Below are positions 1 to 12,400 of a stretch of 31,809 nucleotides of DNA, one piece after another. The position numbers were made by a program, and so were the translations under genes. How positions within the stretch are numbered: position 1 is the first letter of the stretch; each line of letters opens with the position of its first letter. The notes below the pieces were generated by a model that worked only from the letters and a program-made list of their open reading frames with translations, was not told the origin of the DNA and did no database searches. This stretch comes from Schoenoplectus triqueter (lineage: Eukaryota > Streptophyta > Magnoliopsida > Poales > Cyperaceae): assembly GCA_964058805.1 (NCBI GenBank), contig CAXKVV010001653.1:1-31809 (forward strand), written 5' to 3'.

Positions 1-160
1 CGTATAAGTATAAAGAGCTTTTATAATTGTGCAAACAAAATTCTAATCCTGCAACAAGTCATTATTTCTGTTAACATTGTGCTAAAACATTCATATTCAT
101 TTTAATTTATTTACATCACATGATTTTAAAACTTTCCTAACACAAACATGTGACTTGCAG

Positions 161-2132
161 GAGATTCCAAGGAAATTCTTTCGAAGGTCCTGTTCCTTCA
201 AATCTTGCCAATCTAGTGAAATTAACCAGTCTGTAAGTAGTAAAACAATTTCCTCAATAATAATTGTACATAAAGCCATATTAGCAGAAGATGCACAAGT
301 TAAAATGGAGAGTAAAGTCTTCTGATCAATTCAACCACTCCATATAAACCGTATAGCCATTAAAATGGAGAGTACGGTCTTCTAAACATTGTGATTGAAA
401 GGCTAATATGTTATAGAAATGCACATTTTGATCACAAATCCATTTAACCTAAATTATAGAAAATGATTATTCTAGGAAAAAAAAGGTGTGTACAAAAGTA
501 CTTGAATCAATCCTTGAAAAAGAACACACATGATGAAGAAAACAAATTATCTTCTCTATGCAGACGGATTGGCGACATAACAAATGGCAGTAGCTCTACT
601 CTGGACTTCATTAAGAACATGTCGTCTTTGAGCACCTTGTATGGTCTTTATCTCAAAGAACTAGCATTTAATGCCTTTTGTGATCCTTTCTATATATATA
701 GAGAGAGAAATGCATTACGGTGCTTTATAAAATAAAAAATTATTTTTGCTTTAGGGTGATATTTCATATTCCGATGATTTAAATTCTCAATCTAAATTGC
801 TCAATAATTTTTTCATGTCAAAATCTTATGGGATATTAAATTTCATAATTTTTTGAGCCTTCTAACTATTTTTTAAATTATTTTTAAAATCAGTCTTGTT
901 TAAGACAAAAAAAATGGTCTATTTCAGAGCTATTTTTAAAAATAATTTGAAAAATAGCTAGAAAGCTCAAAAAATCATGAAATTTAATATCCCATAAGAT
1001 TTTAACATTAAAAAATTATTGAGAAATTTAGATTGACTATTTAAACCGTTGAGATATGAAATCTCACCCCAGCAAAAATAGATTTTTTTGCTTTGCAAAG
1101 TATCATAATTCATCTATATATATATATAAGCTCCTTGCATGAGTTAGCTTTTCAAAATATCCGATTATCTCCCTAAGTGTAGAATCTTGAGGAATTGCAA
1201 AATATCTGATTCTCTCCCTAATGACTTCTCACAGTTCAATAAGATGCAGAAAATGTAAGAATTACTCTTTCGAATATTTATCAGTATTTCTTAATAGAAA
1301 ATATTGCTTTAGTTCTGCTAATTCCATTATCTTTTTTACTTTCCTGTAGAGATTTGAGTTTCAACAATATATCGGGCCCATTGTCTCTATCTCTTTTTAA
1401 TTTAGGCAGCCTCACTTACCTGTAAGAAGTCTTTTTTGTCCTCCAGTATTTGCATAATATTTTTTTTAAAGATTTTTAAGAGTGTTCATATATTTTTTCT
1501 TGACAGGTTTCTAGGGAACAATAGCCTTACAGGAAGATTACCGTCTGAAAAAAGCCCTTCTCTACTGAACATGTAATACATTGTAAAAATTATATCTACT
1601 AGTAAGATGATAGGAAGTTTATTTATATCCATTTATATAAATGCATGTATAAATTCGCTATTTTTACATACATTTTGCAGTGATCTGTCATACAACCAGC
1701 TCTCAGGCAGTTTTCCATCTTGGGTTAACCAAGGAACAAGTTTAAACCTGTAAGTAGTCTCAAAGGTACACTATTTGGTTTCATTGGTAAATCTATCAGC
1801 TGCACTCTTGCTAGTTTGTACACATGCATCACCGTTCCTTTCAAGCACTAATGTATTTTACTCTCTGCTTTTTACCCAAAGGAATTTGGTGGCCAATAAC
1901 TTTGTCTTAGATAGCTCCAACATCAGGTTCTGTACTTATTCAATTCTGATAAGATTAATCGATCTAAGATGATGCTATTATAAATATTTTGTATATGTTA
2001 AATTATTTATAATTTGTATTTAATCAGTTTTCCTATTAATTGTAGTGTTTTACCATTGGGATTGAAATGCCTCCAGCGAAATATTTCATGTGTCGAGGGC
2101 AACCCTAAGTGTGAGTCTCATTCTCGGCAGTC

Positions 2133-2164
<32 letters not shown>

Positions 2165-5100
2165 AAAAAGAGAGAGAGAGAGAGAAAATGTATCCTATTT
2201 GTACCCACTACCCATGACAGTTGAGTGTGTACCAATACAAGCAGATAAAAGGAAACGGTCAACTTCTGTTGCGCGTGAATCGTGATTATCCTTCCTATGC
2301 GAAGGGTTAAATATTTGTAAATTACCCTCAACTACGTTCCCATTTTCACTTTTTCAGATTCCTCATTTGCAATTAGATGTGGCGGGGCCAATTCCTTAAC
2401 AGCTCATGATGGCACTGTGTACCAACCCGATAATGCCGAGCTGTCAGCCGCTTCCTATTATGTCACTGGTATATAGTAGAATGCAGATTGAATTCATAAT
2501 TTTTTTTTAAAAAAACAAGTGAGAGTAAACTCATCGGTCTCATTACAAAACCAGAAGTTTCTGAATTCATAATCCATAATTCAGGGAAATAATAATTACT
2601 ACTAGTACTGCAGAAGCAAACCTCCTTACCCTCTGCTTTCACATGAACCACGTCCACCACCAAACAATTCATTTGCTTTCCTTTCTTTCAGCTGAAACAA
2701 AATGGGGCCTAAGTAACGTGGGAGCATTTGCAGAAGCATCCAGCAACAACTACATAATTGGAAAACTATCCCAATTTCAGAATACACTTGATTCTGAACT
2801 TTTCCAGAACTCACGAATGTCAGCATCTTCTCTGAGATACTATGGTATTGGCCTTGAAAACGGGAATTATACTGTTCTGCTCCAATTCGCTGAATATGAG
2901 GAGCCAAACCCACCTTCACGCAAATATGAAAGTACAGGCAGAAGGATTTTTGATATCTATATCCAGGTTCTTGCATTGTACTTACTGTCCAAAAAATTCC
3001 TGGTTACTTGTTAACTTCTAACATTATGCACGCAATACCAGCCAGTGTGCTAACGGTTAAAAAAATTTTACACAATAAAAACCAAACAAAAAGTAGGAAT
3101 TATTGGTCTCTGTTTTGTACTACCTGCCTGATTTGAACAGGAAATACTATTTCTAATTTTACAAAGGCTACCAACATGGTATGGCATAAAGCTGCACTGA
3201 CACTTTGCTGGTTCTATGTTTCCTTCGCTTTTAAATTTACCTTTCATGCAAAATTTATGTTTTCTTCTTGCTTACTTTTAGGGAGATTTAAAAGAAAAGG
3301 ACTTCAATATAAAAAAAGAGGCTGGTGGAAATTACTATTTTGTTGTCGCAAGAAAATATACTGTACCTGTAACAAACAATTTCTTGGAGATTCATTTGTT
3401 TTGGGCTGGTAAAGGGACTTGTTGTGTACCGACAACAGGCTACTATGGACCTGCAATATCAGCAATCAGTGTTTCTCCCAGTAAAGTTCACAACCCACTC
3501 CCAGTAAAATGAAAATGAGAATTGATTCCCCCATTTTTGTGCTTTTGATGTTATAATTATTGATCAATTTTCAGACTTTCATCCTAAGGTGTCTAATGAA
3601 GAACCGAGTATGAGCACAAATAAGAGGAAAACTGATCTGATAGTAGGAATTTTAGTACCAGTGGCTTCTGGACTATTTATTGTGCTCATGGTTTTTGTTT
3701 GGAGATGCAATAATAAAAGAAAAAAAATAGACGAAGGTATTATTGTCCATGATTAATATAGATATTGAATTGCTATTGGAAGTTTGTCCAGCAACAGTGG
3801 GATTTTGCCAATCATAGATCCCTTCTTGTTTTGCCAGGCTTAAAGCGATCCTTTTTTGCTAGGCAAAAAGAAACAGTCAAAGAATTTAGGTAGTTTCAAG
3901 AAAGTGATCCTTTTTTTCCCAGTTTTTAAAAGAAAAACGGAATGAATGATACCCATTGATTTTATTGAAATTAAGATGTCTCACAGTTTCTAATACAAAA
4001 CATCTGGTACTAGAACCCAGAAATTCTGGTTTGGAACATAAAACTGAGAATTAATATGGATTTGACCAGCATGCACAGAAATCTTCCATCTAATAACATA
4101 CATACCCAAAAATATGCATCATACATGTTGTTTTCTACAATGAAGTCCCTGTTAAGTGTTAACCATCTTACCCGAAAAATTTCAGAGCTATTGGGGATTG
4201 TTGATAAGCCATATGTGTTTAGTTATTCCGAGCTAAGTTCTGCTACTGAAATATTCAGTGCCAGTAACATCCTTGGAGAAGGTGGATATGGCCCTGTTTA
4301 TAAGGTTTCCTTTCTTCTCTTTTCTTCTTTAATTTTCTTTGATGTGATGCCAAAAAATTGGCCGAGACGATGCCAGTAGTGCACAACTTACTATTTGGTT
4401 TATTCGGTCAATTTTATTTTATTTTTATTTTCTCCTGTGCAGGGAATATTTCCAGATGGCCGGGTAGTGGCAGTTAAACAATTATCAGCAACATCACACC
4501 AAGGAAAGCGACAGTTTGTGACAGAATTTTCCACCATGTCAGCTGTGCAGCATAAGAACCTGGTCAAACTATATGGCTGTTGTATTGAAGGAAGCAAACC
4601 ACTTTTGGTTTATGAATACTTAGAGAATCGGAGCCTTGATCAAGCTCTCTTTGGTATGTGTTGAGCAAGGATGTCAACTTGCAATCATTATTTAAGTTTA
4701 CCTGAATTTTCATGTTTCTTTCTAAATTAATTACAAAAAACGATCACTGTGTATGAGCTAATATTTCCTTCTGTTTCAGCTGAGCTTTAATTGGTTGTGT
4801 GCAAATCAAAATAAACCTGACGATGGACTAACCTCTGATGTCCTTGTAATAATCAATTTCTCCAAATTTTACCTTAAGTTGACAGCCAATTTTATGAAGA
4901 ACAAAATCTTTAAAATTTTACTTCACTGCTTTTCCTTCTGTTATGCCCCCATTAAGCCAAACCGCCATATTCCATTTTTAATCCAAATTAAAAAAAAACA
5001 CTCTGATATCTTTTATGTGTTTATTTTGCTTATCCATTTATTTCATCTTTCAGGAAAGACAAGCTTGTTTCTTGAATGGCCAACTCGGTTTGAGATATGC

Positions 5101-6335
5101 CTCGGTGTTGCAAAAGGTTTGGCATATCTGCATGAAGAGTCTGCTGTGAGGATTATACATCGAGATATCAAAGCAAGCAATATACTACTAGACGGGGAGC
5201 TTAACCCTAAAATCTCTGATTTTGGGTTGGCTAAGCTTTGTGATAACAAGAACTCTCATATGAGCACTAAAGTTGCTGGCACGATGTATATATCAATAGA
5301 TTCAAAATATTGCAGCAATCTCTTGATTGATCTTTCTTCTCGAATAATATATGGAAATTGCTTTTTTATTTCATTTTTTGTCAATTTTCACAGAGGTTAT
5401 CTTGCACCGGAGTATGCAATGAGAGGTCATTTGACTGAAAAAGTAGATGTCTTTGCATTTGGGGTCCTTGCATTGGAGGTCGTGGCCGGTCGCCCGAATG
5501 CAGATTCAAAACTAAAACCAGATCAAGTTTATCTTCTTGACTGGGTATTCACCATTCACTATTTAGAACTAAACCCATTAATTGATCAATGAAAGAGGTG
5601 GGGAATTCCCACTTTTATCCCAAAAAAAAAAGAACAAAGAAAAATATTTGCTGGTTGGAGTTCAGATATATTTAGAGATTTGCTGTCTATATTTGTTGCA
5701 ACTTCTAAATCCCAACCCAATCCCATTAAACCAAACAGGATCCATTCTATTTACATTTTCGATTGACACGCATGTGCTATAGTACAAGGAAGTACCTTTT
5801 GTATCTTGTTTATTCACTCGTATTGACAATATAACCTTATGTAGTTAAATTTTAACCAACCAAGTACAATTGGAGAAAACTAAATATAATAAGTATCAAC
5901 CATTATATGCTGAACCTAGCCAAGGGAAAAGCAATAATGAACATATACAGGACTAATTATATTTTCCTCTCTCCACAGGCATGGAACTTGTATGCAAAGA
6001 ATCTGGCACTTGAATTAGTAGACCCACGAATCAAATCATTTAATGAGGAACAAGTTATCAGACTTATAGGCATCTCCATGCTTTGCACCCAGGCATCGCT
6101 AGCCCTTCGACCGTCGATGTCACATGTTGTAGCCATTCTGACCGGCGATGCAGAAGTCATTAAAATAGATTCCAAACCAAGTTACCTTACTGAATGGCAA
6201 TTCAAGGATTTAGCGGGCCACAATTTCTCAACCACTGATTTTTTTGAAAGTAAAGGCACTAGTACTGGGACTGGAACTTCTTGCAGTTATATTTCGGATG
6301 TATTGAAGGATTCAATAATCCAGGAGGGCAGGTGA
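161..6335 (+). CDS. LRR receptor-like kinase with malectin domain, LRR-VIII-2 type (5' end outside window)
   Basis: Spliced gene. Exons by GT..AG borders and frame: 161-232, 564-638, 1183-1254, 1350-1421, 1507-1572, 1681-1749, 1882-1926, 2046-2110, 2358-2468, 2692-2966, 3282-3480, 3575-3736, 4186-4304, 4443-4653, 5054-5285, 5394-5544, 5979-6335. They join in one frame to 783 residues plus TGA; the family is about 1000 residues, so the signal peptide and first LRRs lie upstream. The first exons are 66-75 bp, each one leucine-rich repeat. Exons 2046-3480 encode the malectin domain (starts FAIRCGG; contains [13 protein letters not shown] and [11 protein letters not shown]). Exon 3575-3736 has the single transmembrane helix followed by a basic stop-transfer stretch. 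The kinase is complete: [10 protein letters not shown] loop, VAVKQL lysine, HRDIKASN (RD-type catalytic loop), [23 protein letters not shown]. The C-terminus ends QEGR, like family members (At1g56140 group). It should be an active plasma-membrane kinase sensing an apoplastic ligand; the ligand is unknown. Confidence 0.93.
741..1080. mobile_element. Foldback MITE inside a receptor-kinase intron
   Basis: The two halves of this 340-bp stretch are imperfect reverse complements. The left arm begins TATTTTTGCT at 741 and the right arm ends AGCAAAAATA at 1080. The arms are about 145-160 bp each, with long matching blocks such as AAAATCTTATGGGATATTAA and its complement, and a short AT-rich loop around 890-935. 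It lies wholly within the intron between exons 564-638 and 1183-1254. I see no open frame. A target-site duplication is not clear because the flanks are A/T runs, so the superfamily cannot be assigned. Confidence 0.75.
2135..2188. repeat. Compound simple repeat C20-A15-(GA)n in intron
   Basis: Twenty consecutive C (2135-2154) are followed by fifteen A (2155-2169) and a GA dinucleotide run. The tract starts 24 bp after the splice donor that ends exon 2046-2110. On the opposite strand it is a G20 run able to form G-quadruplex structures. Homopolymer lengths in an assembly are uncertain. Confidence 0.9.
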
Positions 6336-8162
6336 GCTTTTGATGAGTTTAACATGGTTTTAAAGCGGGTTCTGATGTTCCATTAGAATTCCATAAATAA
6401 TTCATAGCACAATATGTAAGGCCAACTATGTGTTTGAAATAACCTCATGCTTAATTCGAGTGCTGCATACTGGAACAGTAAGGCAAAGCCAAACACAGTA
6501 AACTGAATGGAGTAAATGAAACACATTTGCATGTGTGAGATTTATAGTAAATTATATTCAAGGATTATTGTATGACGATGTGATCAGTTGGAGGTTTATT
6601 TCTTTTACTAGATGTAATTTTTTAAGCTTATTTATAGAGTTGTACATAATATCTATCTGGTGCTCAATATTTATAGCGTTTATCTAATTTCTATCGCATA
6701 TATATTTCAAAAGAAAAAAATATCGTTCAACGAATGGATACATAAAGAGTTTATTATTTTAATGCAGGACTTTTTTATTTCAAACAAGGTAATGCTACGT
6801 CTGTCGTTAATAACCACATATTCCACAACATGAGAACTTTCGAATTCCCGTGATTTTTCTAAAAATAATTTAATTAATCATATTTTTAATAATAAGCATT
6901 ATTTATTTTAAATTTTAATAATAAGAATGAAAATGTGTCCGTGACAGTGGAACTTTGCAACGCGCCTATTGAATTGATGCTTTTGCAAAAACGTAACTTC
7001 TAGTGGCGTTTTTTTTTAAATACTTGCATATGCAAATTGAATTAAAAAAACACAATAATTGTAGCAGATGCAAGTGGGAGAACGTCACTCCCACTAATTT
7101 GGTTATATTTTATTTTTTGAAAAATAAATTAAAAGTAAAAAAGAAGAAGAAAAGATATCATTAGAGGTGGCGTATTTGTAAAGCGACACTGTCAGTAATG
7201 CGTTGTCATTTTTATTATTAAAATTTAATTAAATAATATTTATTATTAAAATTATTATTTAAAAAATCACCGCTTATTCGGATTCTAAGGCAAAATAAAA
7301 ATATCTGAAGCTGGTTGACTAAATGATGTTCTCTCCACTATAATTTACTTTATCTCTACTATTTATTAAGCACGTAGGTAATATGATCTCATAATAATTT
7401 AGATCTTTAAAAAATTTGGATTTAATATTGATCATCAGATGAAGTTACTTTTAATTTGTGCTATGGTATGGTCATAGTGTTGAAGTCATAGTAACAAATT
7501 TGGGATTCGGAAATACTCGATGAGATCAATAATTTACGATTCAGGTATAATAAGAGTACAATTTGGGAATTATCATTTCTTATAATATGAATAAAATATA
7601 TATTAAAATGTTAACATTTTAAAAATATATTAAAAATAAAAAATTAATTAAAATAATATATAATATATTTTATTCATGAATAATTAATGAATATTTTTTG
7701 ACTAAAACACATATTATATATTAAACTTACAAATTATTCGTGAAACTTTAATTAGTGTTTCAGTGTCCATGCAACAATCTACTTCAAAAGAATATAGAAG
7801 AGAGAATATGAGCAATCTAAGCCGCGGAAATATACTGTTTTTTTTTTTCTTTATTTCATTTGATAACGATTAGTTTGACAAATTTGGCAATCATAAAGTA
7901 TAACTTATATTTTCCGGTTATAAATAAAAAAATAAATTATTTACGAATAAAATACGAGTCATATGATGTGTTGAAGCACTTATTTCTCCTCATTTCTAAT
8001 TGTTACATGGATAGTTACACAATTGCTGACTAATATTAAGTTGATGTCCCTGGACCTCTCTGTCTCCACACTAGACCTAGCGTCGCATTATGAGAAGAGG
8101 AAAAACCTTGTTTTCACTCTCTTCCTCTCTCTCGCGCGCCATCGATTCGCCTCTTGTCAACA
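6336..8162. other. Intergenic region downstream of the receptor kinase
   Basis: AT-rich non-coding DNA. It should contain the receptor-kinase 3' UTR; possible polyadenylation-type A/T elements occur near 6395-6405 and 6540-6560. It holds a foldback MITE (6850-7270) and a 15-bp inverted repeat pair (7587-7601 with 7663-7677) around an AT-rich palindrome. I see no convincing coding frame. The last part (about 8040-8162) becomes pyrimidine-rich and reads like a 5' UTR for the short frame that follows. Confidence 0.6.
6850..7270. mobile_element. Probable degenerate foldback MITE
   Basis: The left end starts GTGATTTTTCTAAAAATAAT and the right end reads ATTATTTAAAAAATCAC, its imperfect reverse complement. 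Similarity between the arms continues for about 110 bp, including TGACAGTG followed by CTTTGCAA-type sequence on the left and the complementary block near 7165-7200 on the right. The total is 421 bp with no open frame. No clean target-site duplication is visible, so boundaries and superfamily are uncertain. Confidence 0.6.
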
Positions 8163-8315
8163 ATGGTTGCTGATGTTGTAATTGGGAATGAAATGCTGGC
8201 TATGTCAGTAGAGGAATGTAGCAAGGTGGGAGGAGTGATAGAAATGAAGGTCCACATGTCTGAAGTGAAGATGGAGGAAAGCGAAAATTCAAATGAAGAG
8301 AGAGCAGGATCGATA
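8163..8315 (+). pseudogene. Short open frame split by the copia insertion (5' part)
   Basis: An ATG in good plant context (CAACAATGGTT) follows a CT-rich stretch at 8115-8160 and opens a frame of 51 codons that runs exactly to the CGATA target-site duplication at 8311-8315. The copia element starts at 8316 and puts a stop after one codon. On the far side of the element the same frame resumes after the second CGATA (15028-15032) with four codons and TGA at 15045-15047, so the uninterrupted frame would have 55 codons. The product is acidic and methionine-rich with no domain I recognise. It may be a small gene, a first exon, or a chance frame. Confidence 0.35.
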
Positions 8316-8968
8316 TGTTAGAATAATTTACTGTTATGGCCATGATCCTCTAGTGAACCCTAAACATAAATTAAGTTACCTTGATCCATGCTGTCAGTCT
8401 TCCAGAGAGACACAACCCCGTTGATCACCAGACTCCTTTAGCCTTCCAGCGATCTTCCTCTAATCCGATGGAGTGATTGAGAGGACCGGCGTCAGACAGT
8501 TTCTTCTCTACTGGAACAGTGTTAAGAGAGAGAGATCTGGATCTGTTGGAAATGAAAGGGTGCCAGAAAGTGGGAAAACGAAAAGATGTTCAAAGCCAAC
8601 TGTATATCTGCATATATATGGACGTCCATATAACATAGTGCAGTTATACCTTAACGGGTCCATATCGGATCCAGATTTTCTCTTAACGGGTTCGCTGCTT
8701 AATCAGAAAGCTGTCTATAGTTGTGTTCTCCAGGGACCAATAGCATAATTGTATTATTATGAGACTTTATATAATTCAGACCATCACTAAATCATAAAGT
8801 CATTAATACGCATTCTACACATTAAAGGTCCCACTTCTCATGACATATAATAAACCCGATACAGAATTTGATCACTTCATTATGGGTATAATTTGACAGC
8901 CCATTATATAATATATTTATTACATATAAGCCCATACATATTGTAATTAATAATAATTAATTCCAACA
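8316..8968 (-). repeat. 3' LTR of the copia element
   Basis: This 653-bp LTR is a direct repeat of 14409-15027 at a constant offset of 6059 bp. On the minus strand it starts TGTTGGAATTAAT and ends ATTATTCTAACA. A TATA box (TATATAAAG on the minus strand, 8765-8773) marks the U3/R region. Near the U5 end an ATG (8387-8389) is followed ten bases on by the splice donor AAG|GTAACT. The outermost 34 bp (8316-8349) are absent from the 5' LTR. Confidence 0.93.
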
Positions 8969-8981
8969 ATCTCCCACTTGG
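8969..8981 (-). other. Polypurine tract of the copia element
   Basis: On the minus strand the purine-rich CAAGTGGGAGAT abuts the TGTTGG start of the 3' LTR. This is the usual plus-strand priming site in plant copia elements. Confidence 0.85.
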
Positions 8982-9434
8982 GCTATATGTATCTGAAAAA
9001 TATATATATATATATACTGAATTGAGTACTCTTAACTATGCTGTCATAACCTTTTATGTCATCATCCAATTCCGTCCATCAATCATATTTATAAGGACTT
9101 TATGCAGTATTCGTCTCATAAAGCGAAACTAAACTGACATAAATCACGATATAAACATAACTGAATGACATGAATCATGAAGGGGATGTGTAGTTTGAAA
9201 ATTACATGTAATGTGATCCACATGCCTATTTTTCAATTTGGTCACCTTAATCAATCTGAATTAGAGGTCGATTATAAGCTCAGAGTGTATATAAAACTGA
9301 ATAACTGAATAACTGAATAACTGCATGATACATACGAAATCACAGAATATCATATAAGAACTACTGCATGATATCTGAAAAAGTATATCATATAAAACAT
9401 AAAAAAGAAATACAAGTACAAACTCCCACTCAAC
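8982..9434 (-). other. Copia 3' untranslated region
   Basis: Non-coding stretch between the polyprotein stop (9435-9437) and the polypurine tract. It is AT-rich, with an alternating AT run at 9001-9017 and an 8-bp tandem repeat (ACTGAATA, about 3.5 copies) at 9297-9324. Nothing else was recognised. Confidence 0.7.
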
Positions 9435-12400
9435 TTAATAATCCTCTGTAACATATATACCCATATGAGCGACATGCTCATGAAACTGTTTGGGTATCAA
9501 TCCCTTAGTCAGTGGATCTGCTAGCATGGAAGCTGTACCAATATGCTCAATACTTATAAGTCCACTCTGAACTCTCTCCTTCACAGCAAGGAACTTAATG
9601 TCGATATGTTTGGATTTCGACGAGCTCCTGTTGTTGTTAGAATACAGCACTGCTGAACTATTATCACAATATAACTTAAGTGGTAACTTAATAGTATCCA
9701 CAATGCGCAGCCCTGTGACAAAGTTCCTTAGCCATATTCCATGGTTCGATGCCTCGAAACACGCAATGAATTCGGCTGCCATGGTGGAGGAGGCAATCAT
9801 GGATTGCTTTGCACTCCTCCAAGAAATAGCTCCTCCAGCCAACATAAAAATATAACCGGATGTTGACTTTAAGCTATCCACACAACCCGCAAAGTCGGAA
9901 TCAGTATACCCAATGACCTCAAGCTTGTCTGATCGCCGATATGTTAACATGTGATTCTTCGTTCTTTGCAAGTACCGTAGTACCCTTTTGGCTGCTTTCC
10001 AGTGATTCATACCAGGATTACTGAGATAGCGACCAAGCATTCCTGTGATATACGCAATATCCGGACGCGTACACACTTGAGCATACATAAGACTTCCTAT
10101 CAAGGAAGCATATGGAATCTGATGCATTTCTGATTTCTCGAGTTCTGTTTTTGGGCACTGATCAAGACTAAACTTGTCTCCTTTAGCAACAGGGGTATTT
10201 CCTGGTTTACAACTTTCCATACCATATCGCTTGAGAACTTTATCGATATATGCTTGTTGTGAAAGTCCTAAAATACCCTTATTTCTATCTCTGTGTATTT
10301 TAAGACCTAACACATACGATGCTTCGCCAAGATCTTTCATGTCAAAATGTTTGAAAAGAAATTTCTTGGTTTCATGCATCATATTTTTATCGTTACTGGC
10401 AAGCAATATGTCATCGACATATAAAACCAGAAATACAAACTTACTCCCACTGAACTTGTGATATATACATTCATCCACCAAGTTAGACTCAAATCCGAAT
10501 GAGATAATTACTTGATGAAATTTGAAATACCACTGTCGAGACGCTTGTTTGAGTCCATAGATAGACTTCTTTAATTTGCAAACCATCTGTTTCGAGTCAT
10601 CGGATTCGTAATTCGGTGGTTGCGACATATAAATGCATTCATCAATGTCGCCATTGAGAAATGCAGTCTTAACGTCCATCTGATGTAACTCAAGGTCAAA
10701 GTGTGCCACTAAAGCCATGATAATTCTAAAAGAATCTTTCGTTGACACAGGCGAGAAAGTTTCCGTAAAGTCAATACCTTCTTTCTGTGTAAATCCCTTA
10801 GCAACTAGTCGTGCTTTATATCTTTCCACATTACCTTCTGAATCCTTTTTGGTCTTAAATATCCATTTGCAACCAATAGGTTTCACACCTTGAGGTAAAG
10901 GGACGATATCCCAGACGTTGTTGTCATACATTGACTTTATTTCTTCATCCATGGCTTTGGTCCATTTATGATAATTCACACTTTCTAAAGCCTGACGGAG
11001 AGTGACAGGATCATCCTCCATCATGCCAATGTTGAATTCATTTTCTTGAAGAAACACAATATAATCATTAGATATTGCGCTTCTTCTCTCTCTGGTGGAC
11101 CGTCTTAAAGGCACAGTTTCTTGAGGTTCTTGAGGTGGTATAGGTTCCTCATCAACATCAACATTATCTTGTTCCGGATTCTCTTCTATTTCTGGAGGTT
11201 CATTGACTATAGGTTCATTCACCACAGATGTGGGTTCAGGAACCAATGAGTCTCCAGATATCCTTATTACTATTGGTACCGATGTGGGTACCTCTCGTAT
11301 AGGAGAATCATGTGATTCTTCAAAGACAATTTGATTTGTATTTCCCCTCTGAACCATAACATCCTCAAAGAACTTAACTGTATTTGTCTCAAAAATTATT
11401 CTATTAGTGGGATCATAAAATTTGTACCCACGGGACCTTTCTGCATATCCGATAAAATAGCAGCTAACAGTCCTTTCATCCAACTTTTTCTCTTGTGGCC
11501 TATAAGGCCGAGCTTCAGCTGGACAACCCCAAATTCTAAAATGTTGGAGACTAGGTTTTCGTCCAGTCCACAACTCATATGGAGTTTTGTTTGCTGCCTT
11601 AGTCGGTACCCGATTCAAAATGTATGCTGCTGTCTTAAGTGCTTCTCCCCAGAGGTTCAATGGAAGCGATGTATGAGAAATCATGCTTCGCACCATCTCC
11701 ATTAATGTTCGATTGCGTCTTTCAGCTACACCGTTCATTGTCGGTGAACCCGGCATTGTATACTGTGGCACAATCCCATTATCCTCCAAGAATTTAGCAA
11801 AAGGCCCTGGACGTTGCTCTCCCGAGCCGTCAGAGCGACCGTAATATTCACCACCACGATCTGATCTGACGCCTTTAATCCTTTTGTTGAGTTGTAACTC
11901 GACTTCAGACTTGAAGGATTTAAATGTGTCCAAAGCTTGAGCCTTTTCTTTAATTAAATATATATAGCCATATCTAGAATAATCGTCAATGAAACTGATA
12001 AAATATACATGACCATTCCTAGTTGCTGTAGGGAATGGTCCGCATATATCCGTATGTATCAGCTCAAGAACATCCGTCATACGATTGGCTGTATACTTAC
12101 GCATGCTTGTTTGTTTGCCCTTAGCACATTCAATGCACGGACCAAGGTCCGACATATCCAAGGGCCGCAGGATTTCACTTTGAACAAGACGTGTAATTCT
12201 CTGTTGAGAAATATGACCTAAACGCTTGTGCCAAAGTGCAGCTGAATCCTGATGTGTTAATTTTTGTCTAACATTTCGAGTTTCATTATTCAAGGTCTCA
12301 TTATAGGAAGCAATAGTATCTAAAGCATAAAGATTATCCATAACAGACAGAAAACCAGAAGCAACCATATTGGAGTGTCGATACAAACTAAATTTTCCAT

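Noticed and set aside
6327..6340. CAGGTGAGC at the receptor-kinase stop could be a splice donor extending the gene
   Set aside because: The protein already ends in the family's usual EGR terminus and the kinase tail is complete, so the TGA is most likely the true end.
8473..8748. 91-codon plus-strand frame, repeated identically at 14532-14807
   Set aside because: Both lie inside the copia LTRs, antisense to the element, and are identical only because the LTRs are. Nothing resembles a known protein.
11331..11705. 124-codon plus-strand frame and several similar ones between 9598 and 12978
   Set aside because: Antisense shadows of the copia polyprotein; no independent coding features.
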